A stretch of DNA of 64,000 bases, from NCBI RefSeq assembly GCF_018294505.1, contig NC_057796.1, positions 191,173,893 through 191,237,892 of the forward strand, in the 5' to 3' direction. Origin of the DNA: Triticum aestivum. Lineage: Eukaryota > Streptophyta > Magnoliopsida > Poales > Poaceae. How positions within the stretch are numbered: the stretch's first letter is position 1; every line of letters begins with the position of its first letter. Under the pieces are notes generated by a model that saw only the letters and a program-made list of their open reading frames with translations, had not been told where the DNA came from and made no database searches. This document shows positions 33,294 to 46,390 of the stretch, one piece after another. The position numbers and the translations under genes are program-made.

Positions 33294-34063
33294 CTGAAAA
33301 AAATAAGGGAACCAAAAGAGCTACATTACTTCCACTCCGAAGTAGTGTAACAAGTATTGCAGGAAATATTTTTGATCTAGAAAATGAAACTATCCATTAG
33401 TTGCACAATAAATCTCTCGTGCTAGTTGTTCAATCTAGCAGTTTGGTGGCATGGACAGAACAGACTTTCAGAGTTTCAGTACTTCTTTCGTTTGAACCTT
33501 AAGACATAACCAAGCACATAGGGGATAAACCATCCAGCACACTTTCCTTGCTATAAGAGAGCATACAACTGAAGCAGATCTCCATCATTAAAATTGTTGA
33601 TTTTTATCATAACATTCCAAGAAGAGACAATTTCCCGGTTATTAATTTAATTTACAACTAATTTCCGCGCAAAAGATAGCTTTCTAGTTGGAGATGTACA
33701 ATTAAAAGAATATGTTAAGTTGGCTGGACACGTTATTCCATTCCGGATAAGTATTGCTAGATTTAAGCTGGTTGGTCATGTAAACTAATAGTATTTCAAC
33801 TACATATTTGCAGAAATCGATTACAGCCGTGCGCAGGAAGACTCATCCCAGCTTCTCGCTGGATTACAGTCGATTACACCACTTTCAGCTTGCTCTTATG
33901 GCAGTCAGGTGTGAGCCTAGTTGTTTGAACAACACAGAGGTACAAAATTAATTAAAAATAGCATGAGTGCCATCTTAATATCCTCTCTATCTCTCTCTCG
34001 GTTGGGTGGGAAAGACGGGACAAGCTGCAAATATACAAGGTGGGAGAAGGGCCGGTTCGTACC

Positions 34064-34162
34064 TTCAGGAGAAGAAGCAGGCGCTAAGCCTCTGCCGCCG
34101 CTGGTAGCCCGCCGGAGTATCCCCTCTTCGCCGCCCCGCAGGCCCTCGCCCGCCAATCCCAT
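34064..34162 (-). other. Possible first coding exon with splice donor, unrecognised
   Basis: ATG at 34162 (minus) opens MGLAGEGLRGGEEG and stays open to CTGAAG followed by GTACGAACC, a good donor, at 34063. Upstream is a CT-rich leader. It could belong to the same transcription unit as the exons at 33146-33293. There is no domain, so this is tentative. Confidence 0.2.
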
Positions 34163-34520
34163 CTTCCTCCCTTGCTGTGCCGCAGTGGAAGAGCCAGGTG
34201 CAGATCGAGGGAAGGGAGCCGGCGGCGTAGATCGAGAGAGGGAGAGACAAGGAAGGTTTCATCACGACTTCACGAGCCAAAGAGAGGAATGAGCGTTGTA
34301 TGCGGAGTCAGGGTGCAGTGCGTGGAATATTCCTATGCGGACGGAGTATGGTCAGTCACGGGAAATTGCTAACTGCACCCCATAGAGCTATTAGATTAAT
34401 GATGGTTGTTAGATTAAAATTTGTGGGTTTAATTGTGCGGTACAGATTGGTTTGTGTAGTGTTGTGGGTCTAATTGCGGGGTACACATAAGAAAATTCTT
34501 ATTTGATTGTTTAATAGTAG

Positions 34521-34625
34521 TGTAGATGTAGATGTAGATGTAGATAGATGTAGAAGTGTCCCCGCAAAAAAAAAAAGATAGATGTAGAAGTGTAGATTAA
34601 TAGTAGTGTAGATGTAGATGTAGAT
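34521..34625. repeat. GTAGAT hexamer tandem repeat, two blocks
   Basis: Blocks at 34521-34558 and 34579-34625 share the sequence TAATAGTAGTGTAGATGTAG, separated by an A-rich spacer (12 A). It looks like local duplication of a microsatellite. Confidence 0.85.
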
Positions 34626-37600
34626 TGGTTTCCTGCCGGCTGACCGCGTTTCGTCTGGTCCTTCGTCCTTCGTCCATCCTCCCACTCCCCGCTGGTTTTT
34701 CTGTCCCTTCCTTCCTAATAGCGGGTCTTTTCCGTCCCTCCTAAAATCTCGCGTTTAGTTTCTGTTCTCACCTCCTGTCTTTTTTCTCCCTCCTAAAATT
34801 TTGTGGTTAGTTTCCATCGGTAGACCACCGATGGCTGCTCCCAAACCATGGTCCATGTCTAAAATTTCGTGGTCCATATCTATCCAGTTTCCCCTCGCGT
34901 ACCCGTCGCTCCATCGAGTCCTTTAGTAGAGAGACAACCCTGACGTTGGACAATGGCAGCGGCGACAAGCCGATCTGACAAAGGCTGCACCATGGCATCA
35001 AGGAGGAGAAGCAGACCGATCGAAAGTTCATCACTGGCTTCGACACGACGGACCTCACCGCCGCCAGAGACTCCCACGACATCTCGCAATGCCCAAGGCG
35101 ACTTGTCGCCAACGCCGCCTTCAACATCCTCTCCCGAGCACGCCCAGGCGGAGCTGTCTGCTGCTGCTGCTAAGTTTAGGATTGTGATGTAGGGGTTGAT
35201 AAAGCACGTTCAGGAATAAGAGATATACGAGCCTCTGCTGCTGCTAAGTTCGCCGTCCGGATGTGGGACACATCACCGCAGGCTGGGTAAATCGGGTAAC
35301 CTCTACCTCATATACAGTCTACCGTCTACTTTTCCTTAATCTTCTTGTTTATGTAAGTAAACTAATTTAATCATTTGAATCTGCATAACTGATCCCAGGA
35401 CGCTGCTCTGTACTCGCATGTCAGCATGAGGGACTTTTCCATGCAAGAAAGATTCAGACAAGGGGATTTATGTATTTAGCGTGGTAACTGGTATCTGATA
35501 CACACTTGCAAGTTGCAACATGCGAAAACATTGACCAAGAACAGCAGTACCTTCAGAAGTATCAAGCAGCAGCTACTTTGAAGAGAACTAAGGGTTCGCG
35601 CCATTTTCTGTATATTAGTTTACCGTCTAATCATATCCTGATCAAGTTTATACATACATCGATTATTGAGTTTTACTATAACAGAATTATATCTCATGCC
35701 TAAAACTATCGTTGAAGCCTATCTATTTGATTTATTTCTACTAAAAATTGGTTGGTGCCCGGTTTGTGCGGACACGTTCAGATGTGTTTGTTGCAAACCA
35801 TGCATTTGGTTCTTATGTTGCCAGCTAGGAAATGCATCCAGACATGCTACAATAACTACACTCTTCCCGGAACATATTGCAGTAGTAGTGAGATTCCATT
35901 TTTAAACTCTGTTGTGTGATAAAATTAATATACCCCAGTCACCAGATGATATAAGAAATGTGTTCAGTCATGCCATTAGAAGTGTGCTCGTCCCTGAATT
36001 TTAGATGTAATATCTTGTTTCTTGGAGCTAACATTATGAATCCTCCAACTCTTTGAAGCGAATCTCGGTGAAAAATGAACCAATGAATAATGCAACAAAC
36101 ATCACACATAGAAATGTTTCCTCCTTGATCCTTAGTTTGCTACCTCATTCAATTTCCCGCTTTGTGTTTGATATTAGAGATCTAATCGTCTATCAAGCTA
36201 TTTTCCAGTTTTCAGTTTTTGGTTTGATTAATTTTATATCATCAAGCTTTGATGGGCTAGATGCGTCGTTGATAGAAGCGGCGAGCTTGGATGGGGAGGT
36301 GGAGAGTCAGTGATAGTGGATGAAGGAAAGAAGAAGATTGCTTTAATTAAACGTAAAAAAAATAGACAACAATGCCTGATGTGCATGTGGAGTCTAACGT
36401 TATATGTTAGACACAACCATATTGCAACGCACGGGCAATTACCTATCAATCTCCAAACAAAGTAAACAATTAACCTCTACATCACCGTCGTTTACCTCTC
36501 GCCAATACCAAATTCATACTAGGCATATCACTTACGCGACATGGTGTTGGTCCAAAACCCTATGACGTGATGTTGGGATCATGTCACAACACCACGCCGT
36601 CCTGAGCGCCGATTTTGTTTCGCCCACGATTGACTGATCCGATTCCCGATCCACGATCCAACCGGAGAAACCCTATTCCCTCCCCCATCTCGTGTATTCT
36701 CCTGTGGCGGCATGACAAGTCGAGCGGCGCCGGGGCAGCAACACGACGTGCTTATGGTGCATCAGAGGCCAGACGTGATGTACCCATTCATCCTCTCCTC
36801 CTAAGCCTACGTCATCTCTCTCCTCTTGGCCATCTCTCCTGGAATGGCGCGCGGCGGCGACGACGCATGAACGCGGAGTGGCTCATTGAGTTGAATGGGG
36901 CTCACACGGCGTGTGCGCGGTGGGCCGAATTGGCGCGACGGCGGCAATGGTTGAAGGACGTGCTTGCTTGAGGTCGTTCGGCCATTATGCTGCAGGGCAC
37001 AACGCACGTATCGATGTGCCAAGGTGGCGGGGAGGCGGTGGCCAAATGACGCATGTGTCTGAGCCCTAAGGACGCGGTGCTGCGATGCCTATGTTCGCTA
37101 GGATCTCACGCGGCAATAATCGGGGGAGGTCATCCAGCTTCAGCGTGCATCAGAAAACGACCATTGCTAGCTAGCTTGTGTGGCTTGCATCAGTAGAGCA
37201 CAGAGCGAGGGAGAGGAACGTATAAGTCCACTCCCATGGGAAGATGTGTGCAAAGAGGAGGCTCGGTCTATAGTTTTCCCCACCGTCGAAGTGGCTAGGC
37301 TGTCATATATTCCAAGGCTTCACCTCGCCTACACAGGCACCACATTCTAATTGGATGTTAAAGACTTAAAGGTAATTCAACCATTGCTTTGATATTCCTA
37401 GGTTTTCGCTATGACCTAATATTAAGAAAATTTGTCTATACATACGTTGATGCTCCTTGCAAGTCACAGCAGCTCATGTTTTATTTCTTTTTGGAACGAG
37501 GTGCAACACACGGGCAAGATGAAGATTAGAGAAGGCAATTAAGGAGGGAGAGTCATGTTGAAGTTGAGTTTGTATGGTTATAGATTTTAATCCTTGTGCG

Positions 37601-37854
37601 GGTGGTGTTCTTGAAGTTTCATTTGGTGCTGGCTTATACTTTCATCATCTTCTACATCAAGTATAGTGGTTATTGTTTGTCATGGAGCTGTGGCTGGCCG
37701 ATTTACATGAAATTAATTCCCTCGGTTGTGGTGGCAAATATAATACACATAATCCATATTGTTATGCACTAGCGTGTGTGTGTGAAATAGATGGATTATG
37801 GTCTCGTACCCAATAAGATGGATATGTGTGTGTGTGTTAGAGAGAGAGAGGGGG

Positions 37855-38327
37855 GAGTTATGGCAATACTCCCGAACTCCCGCCCCAGTACTGGGTGGCG
37901 TCGAGGTTATCTCACCAACAACTGCATAAAAGAGATTTTCGATGTCGGTGAAAACTCAGGTATTCCAGAACTGCAACGATAAAATTGTGACGACAACACC
38001 TCGGAGCTCTACTCCTCGGGACACTGCCACAACCCTTAAATGTCAGGAGGCACCAAGAACAATGTTCTCGTCACAAGAATATCGAAACGATCCCAAGATA
38101 CCCGCGTGATCCTAAAAAAAATTAGTGAAATTTGAGGAGTGGAAAGGCAAAACATCTACGTCAGGAGACCTCACCAGAGCGACGAAGGGGACTGAGGAGT
38201 AAAAAGAATCCTACTCTCCGATATATATAATCCTAAGACTCAAAACGTTTTTGTTCTAGACTCAACAACGTCAGCGATTCGATCAAGCAGGGGGCTCCTA
38301 AGTCGGGGATGGCTCTGATTACCAACT
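37855..38327 (-). other. Truncated LARD-2 internal fragment
   Basis: Collinear with 49425-49896 with only scattered differences, ending in the same primer-site junction. Homology starts abruptly at GAGTTATGG right after a (TG)n/(AG)n microsatellite, so the truncation breakpoint is at the microsatellite. Confidence 0.85.
38311..38325 (-). other. LARD-2 primer-binding site, first copy
   Basis: Minus strand reads TTGGTAATCAGAGCC, the initiator-Met site with one extra A. Two bases separate it from the LTR. Confidence 0.75.
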
Positions 38328-41170
38328 TGTAACATCCACGATGCGGCTATATCTCCCACGTGTCGAGGCACGACTTAGAGGCATAACCGCATTGTGGTTT
38401 TGTCGCAAGAAGGGTCATCTTCACACAATCCCATGTAATGAACAAGAATGGGATAAGAGAGTTGGCTTACAGTCGCCACTTCACACAATACATTAATTAA
38501 ACATACATCATCCAGAGTACAATCAAGGTCCGACTACGGAACCAAAATAAAAGAAGACAACCCCAAATGCTAGATCCCCGATCGTCCCAACTGGGCTCCA
38601 CTACTGATCATCAGGAAACGAAACATAGTAACGACCAAGGTTCTTGTCGAACTCCCACTTGAGCTCGGTTGTGTCACCTGCACTGGTATCATCGGCACCT
38701 GCAACTGTTTTGGTAGTATCTGTGAGTCACGAGGACTCAGCAATCTCACACCCGCGAGATCAAGACTATTTAAGCTTATAGGTAGGATGGGGTAATGAGG
38801 TGGAGCTGCAGCAAGCACTAAGCAAATATGGTGGCTAACATACGCAAATAAGAGCAAGAAGAGAAGCAACGCAACGGTCGTGAAGCTAGAAGTGATCAAG
38901 AAGTGATCCTGAAACTACTTACGCACAACCATAACACAAAGAGTGTGTTCACTTCCCGGACTCCGCCGAAAAGAGACCATCACGGCTACACACGCGGTTG
39001 ATGTATTTTAATTAAGTCAAGTGTCAAGTTCTCTACAACCGGACATTAACAAATTCCCATCTGCCACATAACCACGGGCACGGCTTTCGAAAGTTTATAC
39101 CTTGCAGGGGTGTCCCAACTTCGCCCATCACAAGCTCTCACGATCAACGAAGGATATTCCTTCTCCCAGGAAGACCCGATCATACTCGGAATCCCGGTTA
39201 CAAGACATTTCGACGGTAAAACAAGACCAGCAAGACCGCCCGAATGTGCCGACAAATACCGATAGGAGCTGCACATATCTCGTTCTCAGGGCACACCGGA
39301 TGAGCAATCAGTACAACTAAAACCAGCCCTCAAGTTTCCCTGAGGTGGCGCTGCAAAGGGCTCTAGTTTGGACCAACACTCAGAGGAGCATTGGCCCGGG
39401 GGGTTTAAAATAAAGATGACCCTCGGGCTCCGGAAACCCAAGGGAATAAGGCTTAGGTGACGCAAATGTAAAACCAAGGTTGGGCTTTGCTGGAGGAGTT
39501 TTATTCAAAGCGAGCTGTCAAGGGGGTCCCATAACCCCAACCGCGTAAGGAACGCAAAATCAAGGAACATAACACCGGTATGACGGAAACTAGGGCGGCA
39601 AGAGTGGAACAAAACACCAAGCATAAGGCCGAGCCTTCCACCCTTTACCAAGTATATAGATGCATTAATAAATAAGAGATATTGTGATATCCCAAAAACA
39701 TCATGTTCCAACATGGAGCAATCTTCAACTTCACCTGCAACTAACAACACTATAAGAGGGGCTGAGCAAAAGCGGTAACATAGCCAAACAACGGTTTGCT
39801 AGGAAGGAGGGTTGGAGGCTTGACATGGCAATATGGGAGGCATGATGAACAAGTGGTAGGTAGCGTGACATAGCGATAGAGCGAACAACTAGCAAGCAAA
39901 GATAGAAGTGATATCGAGGGTAATGGTCATCTTGCCTGAGATCCCGCAAGGAAGAAGAACGAGTCCAAGAAGAAGACAAGCGGACGTAGTCGAACGAATC
40001 CTCACAACTCCGGAACGAAACCGAAGCTAACGAGAGAAGCAAACCGGAAAGAAGCAAACAACATAGTAAACAACCATCACATAAACATGGCATGATGCAC
40101 AACCAAGTATGATGCTTGTCCGGTTTAATGAGCATGGCAAGGTGCACAGACATTACTACAAATTAAGTGGATGACGAAACACCACATCAATTATTTAGTT
40201 CTCTCTCGGTTATGTATCCAACAATATTAAATGTTATTAAACATGGCAAGGGGTGAAGCATATGAAAACTACCTATCTAGGCAAGTTTAAATGAGGCCGG
40301 AACAACAACAACAACAATTCCGGAAAATCCCCATGTGCATATTTTGAATTTGCTACTGTTCTGCCCTAAACCAAATTTTAAAATTGTTAAACATGCAAAG
40401 TAAAGCCACCATGTTAAACTGCATTTTTCTACCCCATTTACATATAAAGTTTATTTAATTTGGAGCTGCGGTTATTTAGTTATGAAATAAATCATTTTAA
40501 CATGGCATTTATGCAAATTTAAACATTTTAAACATGGATGAAAATAGCATATTATGAAAGTACATGAGAAACTGAGCATCTTACATATATAGTTTATTTA
40601 AATCTGATGCATGGTTTGTGAATTATTGATGCATGAACATTAAAGGGTTTTCTGAAAAACTGCAGTCTGTGGATAATGCTAAATTCGCAGATCTGGGAAA
40701 AAAACCTACACAGGCCGAAACTGGCTGGGCCACAACAAAGCAGAGGGGCTAGAGGAGCTGCTCACCCATGGGCCAAGCCTAGCTGGAGCAGAGGGAGGCC
40801 GGTTGAAGGGGAGGCAGAGGTGGGTGCTGGGTCTTGGCGAGGCAAGAGGAGGCCCACGCGCGGTCAACGCTCGGGACGAATGAGATGCTGCTGCTCTCGT
40901 TTCTGAAGAACAGAAACAACAACACCATGGCGATGGAGAAGACGACGGCAGGGGGGTCCTAGCGGCGGGGTCGGCGGGAACCGGCCGGAACGGGGCGGAT
41001 TCGGTGGCTAGGCGGCGGAGCAGAGGAGATCCGGTCCAGATCGGGGCCGGGGCGCGAACTTGACGGGCGGCTATGGAGCTGTTGTCTGAAGAAAAGACAG
41101 AACATTCTGAGGAGAAAACAGGGAAAGGAAGAAGAGAGAGACGGAGATGGCAGGGCAGCGACTTGCAGGG

Positions 41171-44100
41171 TGTCAGGACCCCGATTCCAAGTCACACCGA
41201 TCTAGCCTGTAACACCTCATATCACTTTGCGGCCTCACGCACGGTACTCCCACGGGTGTCGCCTTACCATGGCCCGGGACCGTTTGCGCCTTTTGGCTCA
41301 CGTATATGACAATGTCGCTAGCATCCATATGACAGAGAACCCGGGCCGACATGGCTAGTCGTGAACCCAAAGCGGCACTAACGTATGGGGACAGGCATAC
41401 ATGAATCAACATCGAACGTGTCGGTCAGCAGCGTGCGAATCCGGGCTGTAGCACTGGGCTAACAGGACTCCGGGAACCCGGGCTGTAGCAGGCTAGGCAG
41501 GACTCCGGATGTCACCGCGTGACATTTCCCCGAAGGGACAGACACAGGAACGATATGAAACACATGCCGACCAGTCAAGTGCCCAGAGCAGTAGTGCTGG
41601 GCTAGCAGGACTCCGGTGAACCGGGCTGTAGCGGACTACTATGGCTCAAGGAGGCACTAGACTACATTTCCCCATAAGAGAGGCTGCTAAGGATAGACAA
41701 CTAGATTGTCGGATCCCACACATACCAAGCATTTCAATCATACACACAATATGCTCGATATGTGCAAATACAACATGGCATCACAACAAGACTCTACGAC
41801 TCAGAGTATTTATTCATTAGGCTCCGAAGAGCGAGATATTACAAACATGGGTCTCATGACCCAACATTCAGAGCATACAAACCAAAGCACATGCGGAAGC
41901 TTAACATGTCTGAGTACAGACATCTACAAATGAAAAAGGCTGAGAAGCCTGACTGTCTACCAGATCCTGCCGAGGGCACAAGATCGTAGCTGAGGTATCA
42001 AGCTAAACGTCGAAGTCCACACGGAACTACTAGCGAGACTGACGTCTCTCTGCAAAACATAAAATAAGCAAACGTGAGTACAAATGTACCCAGCAAGACT
42101 TACATCAGAACTATCTACATATGCATCGGTGTCAACAGAGGGGGTGGTGGAGTTTAACTGCAGCAAGCCAGCTTTGACTCGGTGGCTATCCTGAACTACG
42201 ACTGCAAGCAACTCTTTTGAGGTGGCGCACACGAGTCCACATATTCACCATATCAATACACCACTATGGATCCGCTCCCGTCTCCCTACGAGAACGCCAT
42301 CCATAGCACTCACGCTTATCTTGCGCATTTTAGAGTATCCACTTTCACTTGTCTATGAACCGTTATAGGCAACCCAGAAGTCCTTTACCGCGGACACGGC
42401 TATTCGAATAGATCATATTAACCCTGCAGGGGTGTACTTTGTCACACACGCTCTCGCCACTTACCACCATGTACACGTCGTGTACCTCGGCAACCTTCAA
42501 GCGGAAGCCTGGCGAGGGAGTCGGCCACGACCTGACTAACCACACAAGTCTCTAGTCCAGGTTTATCGCCTATTCGGGTTCCATCCGCAAGGAGATCCGG
42601 CCGGGGTGTCGCTCACGGCCCCAAACGATGTGTGCAGGGTTCCCGAGCCCACCATCCGGGTGCCACTCGGTACACCAGGCCACGTGTGCCTAGTCTGTCC
42701 CAAGCCCACCTGTACCGGGTGCCACTTGGTAGACTACTAACACTACCTACAAACACCAGAGACTAGTTGCAACTCCTGGACAGAGATCGAGGCGGTTAAT
42801 AAGCCGAGAGGGGTCGAGTTACCGGAACCCAATGTGTGGTAGTAACTGTTCATGGATCACAAACACAGAACTCAGTTCCTGAGGACGGTTTCAATGAGAC
42901 AACCCACCATGTACTCCTACATGGCCTCTCACCGCTACCTTTACCAAATCGTGTTCACACACTTAGCTCTCAACAGTAGGGCATGTTCACCATATTCCAA
43001 TTCATTCCCGATGAATCAGACCTGACTCAACTCTAAGCAATAGCAGGCATGACAAACAAGCATGAATGAGTAGGCACATCAGGGCTCAAACAACTCCTAC
43101 TCATGCTAGTGGGTTTCATCTATTTACTGTGGCAATGACAGGTCATGCAGAGGATAAAGGGGTTCAGCTACCGCAGCAAGTAACAGATGAATCGTTGTTG
43201 TCCTAATGCAGTAAAAGAGAGCAGGAGCGAGAGAGTGGGATTGTATCGGAATGAGCAAGGGGGTTTTGCTTGCCTGGCACTTGTGAAGATAGCATTGAGT
43301 CTTCATTAGTGTCATCGAACTCATCGTCGGAAACACGGCTATCGAGAGGGGACAATACCGGCAACAGAGAGGAAACACAATCAATGCAATGCACAATATG
43401 ATGCATGATCATGACATGGCAATATGAATGTGTTTTGAGCTAATGCAGCTAGTAACATATTAAATGGAGTTGGTTTGAACCTTAGGTTCAAATTCAAACT
43501 CCATATAAGACATTTCAAATGCCATTTATTCAAATTGTCATATACAGTGGCTGTAAGTTGTTCAAACATGCATGAGGATGCCATAAACAGATTCTTTGGA
43601 TTTTTCTGATAATTTTTCATATATAAATCATTTCATTTGGAGCTACGGTTGAATTTCTATGAATTTTAGAAGTTAGGGCATTTTCTGGAATTTCCTGGAT
43701 TATTTTAAATCTAGATAATCAATTATTGCATCAGCATTGCGTCTGGGTGACGTCAGCAGGGTCAACAGGCCGGTCCAGGTCAAACCTGACCAGTGGGGTC
43801 CACTGGTCAGTGAGACAGACACTAATCCCGCATTGAATCCGGCTTTGACCCGCTGCGGGGCCCGCTGTCAGTGACTCTAGGGGGGTTAGTGAGCGCTAAT
43901 GACGGTGCCACGTCACCAACCACCGGAGTTGGACGCCGGCGACCAAACCCCACGGCGGAGGATCGCCGGAGTTGCTCGGGACGGCGCTACAGGGGTCAGC
44001 TCGACGCGCTGGAGGCACCAGAGGGATGCTCATCCTCGCGCGCATCCAGGGGATCACGCGGGAGGCTGCGGGGTGGCCGGAGACGTTGGCCACGGCAACC

Positions 44101-45259
44101 ATGGCGGTGGCCGGAGCTCGGCTAGATGCGGGCGCGGGGCTGCAGCTCGATTCCAAGCGAACGGGGAGCACAAGCAGAAGCTACGGGGCCCTAGGAGCTC
44201 GACCAGGTGCTCGGACGCGTCGTTGGCCCTCCGTAATGACGACGGCGACAAACGCGGTGGCGGCGAGCTTCGGCCACGGTGGCCAGGGGGCTAGAGGAGG
44301 GATTCGACGGCGGGGAGAGAGGGGTCGGGAGCAGGAGCTCACAGGGAGGCGACGCAGTAGGTCAGTGGGCTCGGGGACGTCCTTGACGGCGCGAATCGAC
44401 GACGAAGGGCTCGGGTGCCCGAGGTTGAAGACGAGGTTGGTGAGGCCGTTGCAGGGCTGCCGGCGATGCGTGGCTCAGCGGAGAGGATGGGGACGTCACG
44501 GTGGAGATTCTGGGCGCGTTGGTGAGGCGAGGGGAAGGCGGTGGCCGCGGTGGTGGCGATCGGCGGCGATGGGCTCGCTCGGGTGGCTGCGGCGCGAGCG
44601 CTGGGGGGGAGAGGGAGGAACCAGAGGGGGGAGATGCAGGGGGTGTCGTGGCGCTCTTGGCGCCCTCCAGCAGCAGCGGCGGCAAGCAGGAGGTGGCCGC
44701 GTGCGTGCTGGCGTGCGGAGGCCACGCGCCCCTGCCTACTGGCGTGAGGTAGGGGATGACTGGCATCTCCAGTGGGTTGGGCTGCTACAGTAACGGGCCA
44801 AGGTAACTCTCTCTCTCTGCTTTCTGTTTCTGTTTTCTATTTATTTGATCTGTTTTGAATCAGTAGAAATACTAACTCATTTTGGAAACTCCTGAAAATA
44901 ATTGTGGGCACTATTAGAATTATTTCCAACTGCCCCCAATTGCTTTCATAAGTATTGAAGCATTTAAAATATTTATAGGCATTAAATGCTTCAATTCAAA
45001 TGCAATATGATTTAACTAAAAATCCATAAATGGCCAAGAAATATGCTCATCATTTTTGGCACAGGTTTTCACCTTTATCAGAAATCATGAACATTTTCAA
45101 AGGCATTTTGGGTTCTTTGGAAAAGATTTTATTTGAACCTATTTGAGTTCTTTCTGGTGCTAGGGTTTGATCAATCCCCATTTCAGTTTTAAATAAAATT
45201 TAAACATGCTGCAACAGACATGTGCTAGCCTAGTGCAAGGTAAGGCTAGGGATGTGACA
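41171..45259 (-). mobile_element. Solo LTR of the LARD-1 family
   Basis: 4089 bp, from TGTCAGGACCCCG to GATGTGACA, matching the LARD-1 LTR (5261-9396) end to end with no interior or second LTR. Flanked by CAGGG on both sides (41166-41170 and 45260-45264), a perfect target duplication. It is therefore an element reduced by recombination between its two LTRs. The first 2.15 kb is nearly identical to LARD-1, while the remainder is much more diverged. Confidence 0.93.
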
Positions 45260-45938
45260 CAGGGTCCGGTGGCGCGGCCAAGCATGCGCGAGGAGGAGGC
45301 ATCGGGCGCGCTGGCGACCTGCTGGTCGGGTGCTGGTCGTGGCAGAGGCTCGGGGCAAGGAACCTCCAGCGGCGCCATGACCGTGGAGAGGTGGCTGAAG
45401 GTGGCGGGGTCCTGGATCCGATCGAGATGGGGAAGGGCGGCCGACGTGGTCGTCTCCTCATGGACCCAAGGCGGGGTGGAGCAGAGCTTGGGGAGGCCGT
45501 GGCGTGGGGTCGTGGGGACTGGGTCGCCGGAGCGGCGCGGTGACGAGGCCAAGGCTGACTCCTTTCGGTCCATGCGAGAAGACGCGGAGGAAGAGAGAGA
45601 TGAGATGATGGAGATGGAAACAGAGGGAAGAAGGAAAAGGAAAGGGCAAGGGAGTCCTGGCCTAGCGCTCCAGTGGCGTGGAGCTGCGGCCGGAGATGCT
45701 GCCGGCGGGGACACGCAGCCATGGTCGAGGCAGCTGCTCGGGCGCGGGCGCCGGTTGGGTGGACGGGACGCATCCAGGGAGGACAGAGGGAGCTGGTGGT
45801 TGGAGCGATGGGGAATCGAGGGAAGAGGGTGGAGGCAGTTTGGATCGGGAGGAGATCCCGAGGTGGAAGAGGACTGGCGGCGGCGGCTGGGAGGATGGGA
45901 CAAGGCTCCTAAATTTTAGGGTTAGGCAGCCAGGTAGT

Positions 45939-45948
45939 CTATTTATAG
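45939..45948 (-). promoter_or_regulatory. TATA box of LARD-2 LTR
   Basis: Minus strand reads CTATAAATAG, a consensus plant TATA box in the element's sense. It is followed by a telobox-like AACCCTAA (about 45915-45922) and a GC-rich leader interrupted by the solo LTR. Confidence 0.6.
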
Positions 45949-46374
45949 ATAAAGAAGAAGGTTTAGTGTCTCACTGATTTAGATCCGACGGTCAGAAGAA
46001 AATAGGTTAGGGGAGCCAAACAAGAAACCGAAACTACTTTAGGGATGATCCAGACCCAACGGTAACAATAGTCCGGTTCAGGTTCGGGGAAGTTTCGGAC
46101 ACGGGCTAGGGGTCGATGCACTGTGCAAAGAGGGGTTAGGCGAACGAGGTCAAGTGTGTGGTTGGACTGAGAATGGTCATCGAAGAAAAGCGGTCTGACA
46201 ACATGCCACGGAGACACGGAGAGAGGCGGCAACTACGAACGGTTACGAGTTTTTATGAAAACATGCGGATGCAATGCGTATGATTTCATGATGAAAGCAA
46301 CAAACAAAAATAAAACACACGGCGACAACAAAATAACTGGAAGACTTCTGGGGCGTCGGTCTTGGGGCGTCACA

Positions 46375-46390
46375 ACACTCCTCCACTTAC
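46375..46390 (-). other. Polypurine tract of LARD-2
   Basis: Minus strand reads GTAAGTGGAGGAGTGT next to the LTR start TGTGACGCCCC. The palindrome GATCTCGGGACGAGATC lies just inside (about 46394-46410), as in LARD-1. Confidence 0.75.

Larger units (their letters stand above)
32753..37854. other. Unassigned 5.1 kb, mostly AT-rich; no confident gene
   Basis: I found no transposon termini, no LTR pair and no protein I recognise. It contains possible minus-strand exons (33146-33293, 34064-34162), a GTAGAT tandem repeat (34521-34625), perfect small hairpins at 34814-34834 and 36392-36412, and GC-rich patches at 34950-35190 and 36600-36980 with open frames lacking known domains. CAACGCACGGGCAA at 36425 and a related GTGCAACACACGGGCAA at 37500 resemble termini of worn plant DNA transposons. 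A TG/AG microsatellite lies at 37770-37854. This may be an old low-copy stretch or very decayed repeats. Confidence 0.5.
38328..46374 (-). repeat. LARD-2 LTR, complete but interrupted by a solo LTR
   Basis: From TGTAACATCCACG (38328) to GGGGCGTCACA (46374). Removing the insertion 41171-45264 leaves about 3953 bp. It has AT-rich arms and a GC-rich block (about 40700-41170 and 45265-45900). Open frames in the GC-rich block, such as 45206-45919, have no domain similarity and are probably leader sequence. Confidence 0.82.

Noticed and set aside
34953..35192. 79-codon frame MAAATSRSDKG
   Set aside because: It is Ser/Thr/Pro/Arg-rich, with no domain, no homologue recognised and no splice context. 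It is kept only as part of the unassigned island.
37770..37854. TG and AG runs considered as a regulatory GAGA-type promoter
   Set aside because: They are short microsatellites at a truncation breakpoint with no gene downstream.
43869..44793. Long frame of 273 codons (43972-44793) and partners in the solo LTR
   Set aside because: It is in the GC-rich LTR block, corresponding frames in the LARD-1 LTR are not conserved as protein, and there is no domain similarity.
45160..45919. Overlapping frames of 247 and 237 codons on opposite strands
   Set aside because: This is the GC-rich leader of the LARD-2 LTR. Fully overlapping opposite frames are a composition effect, and neither product resembles a known family.
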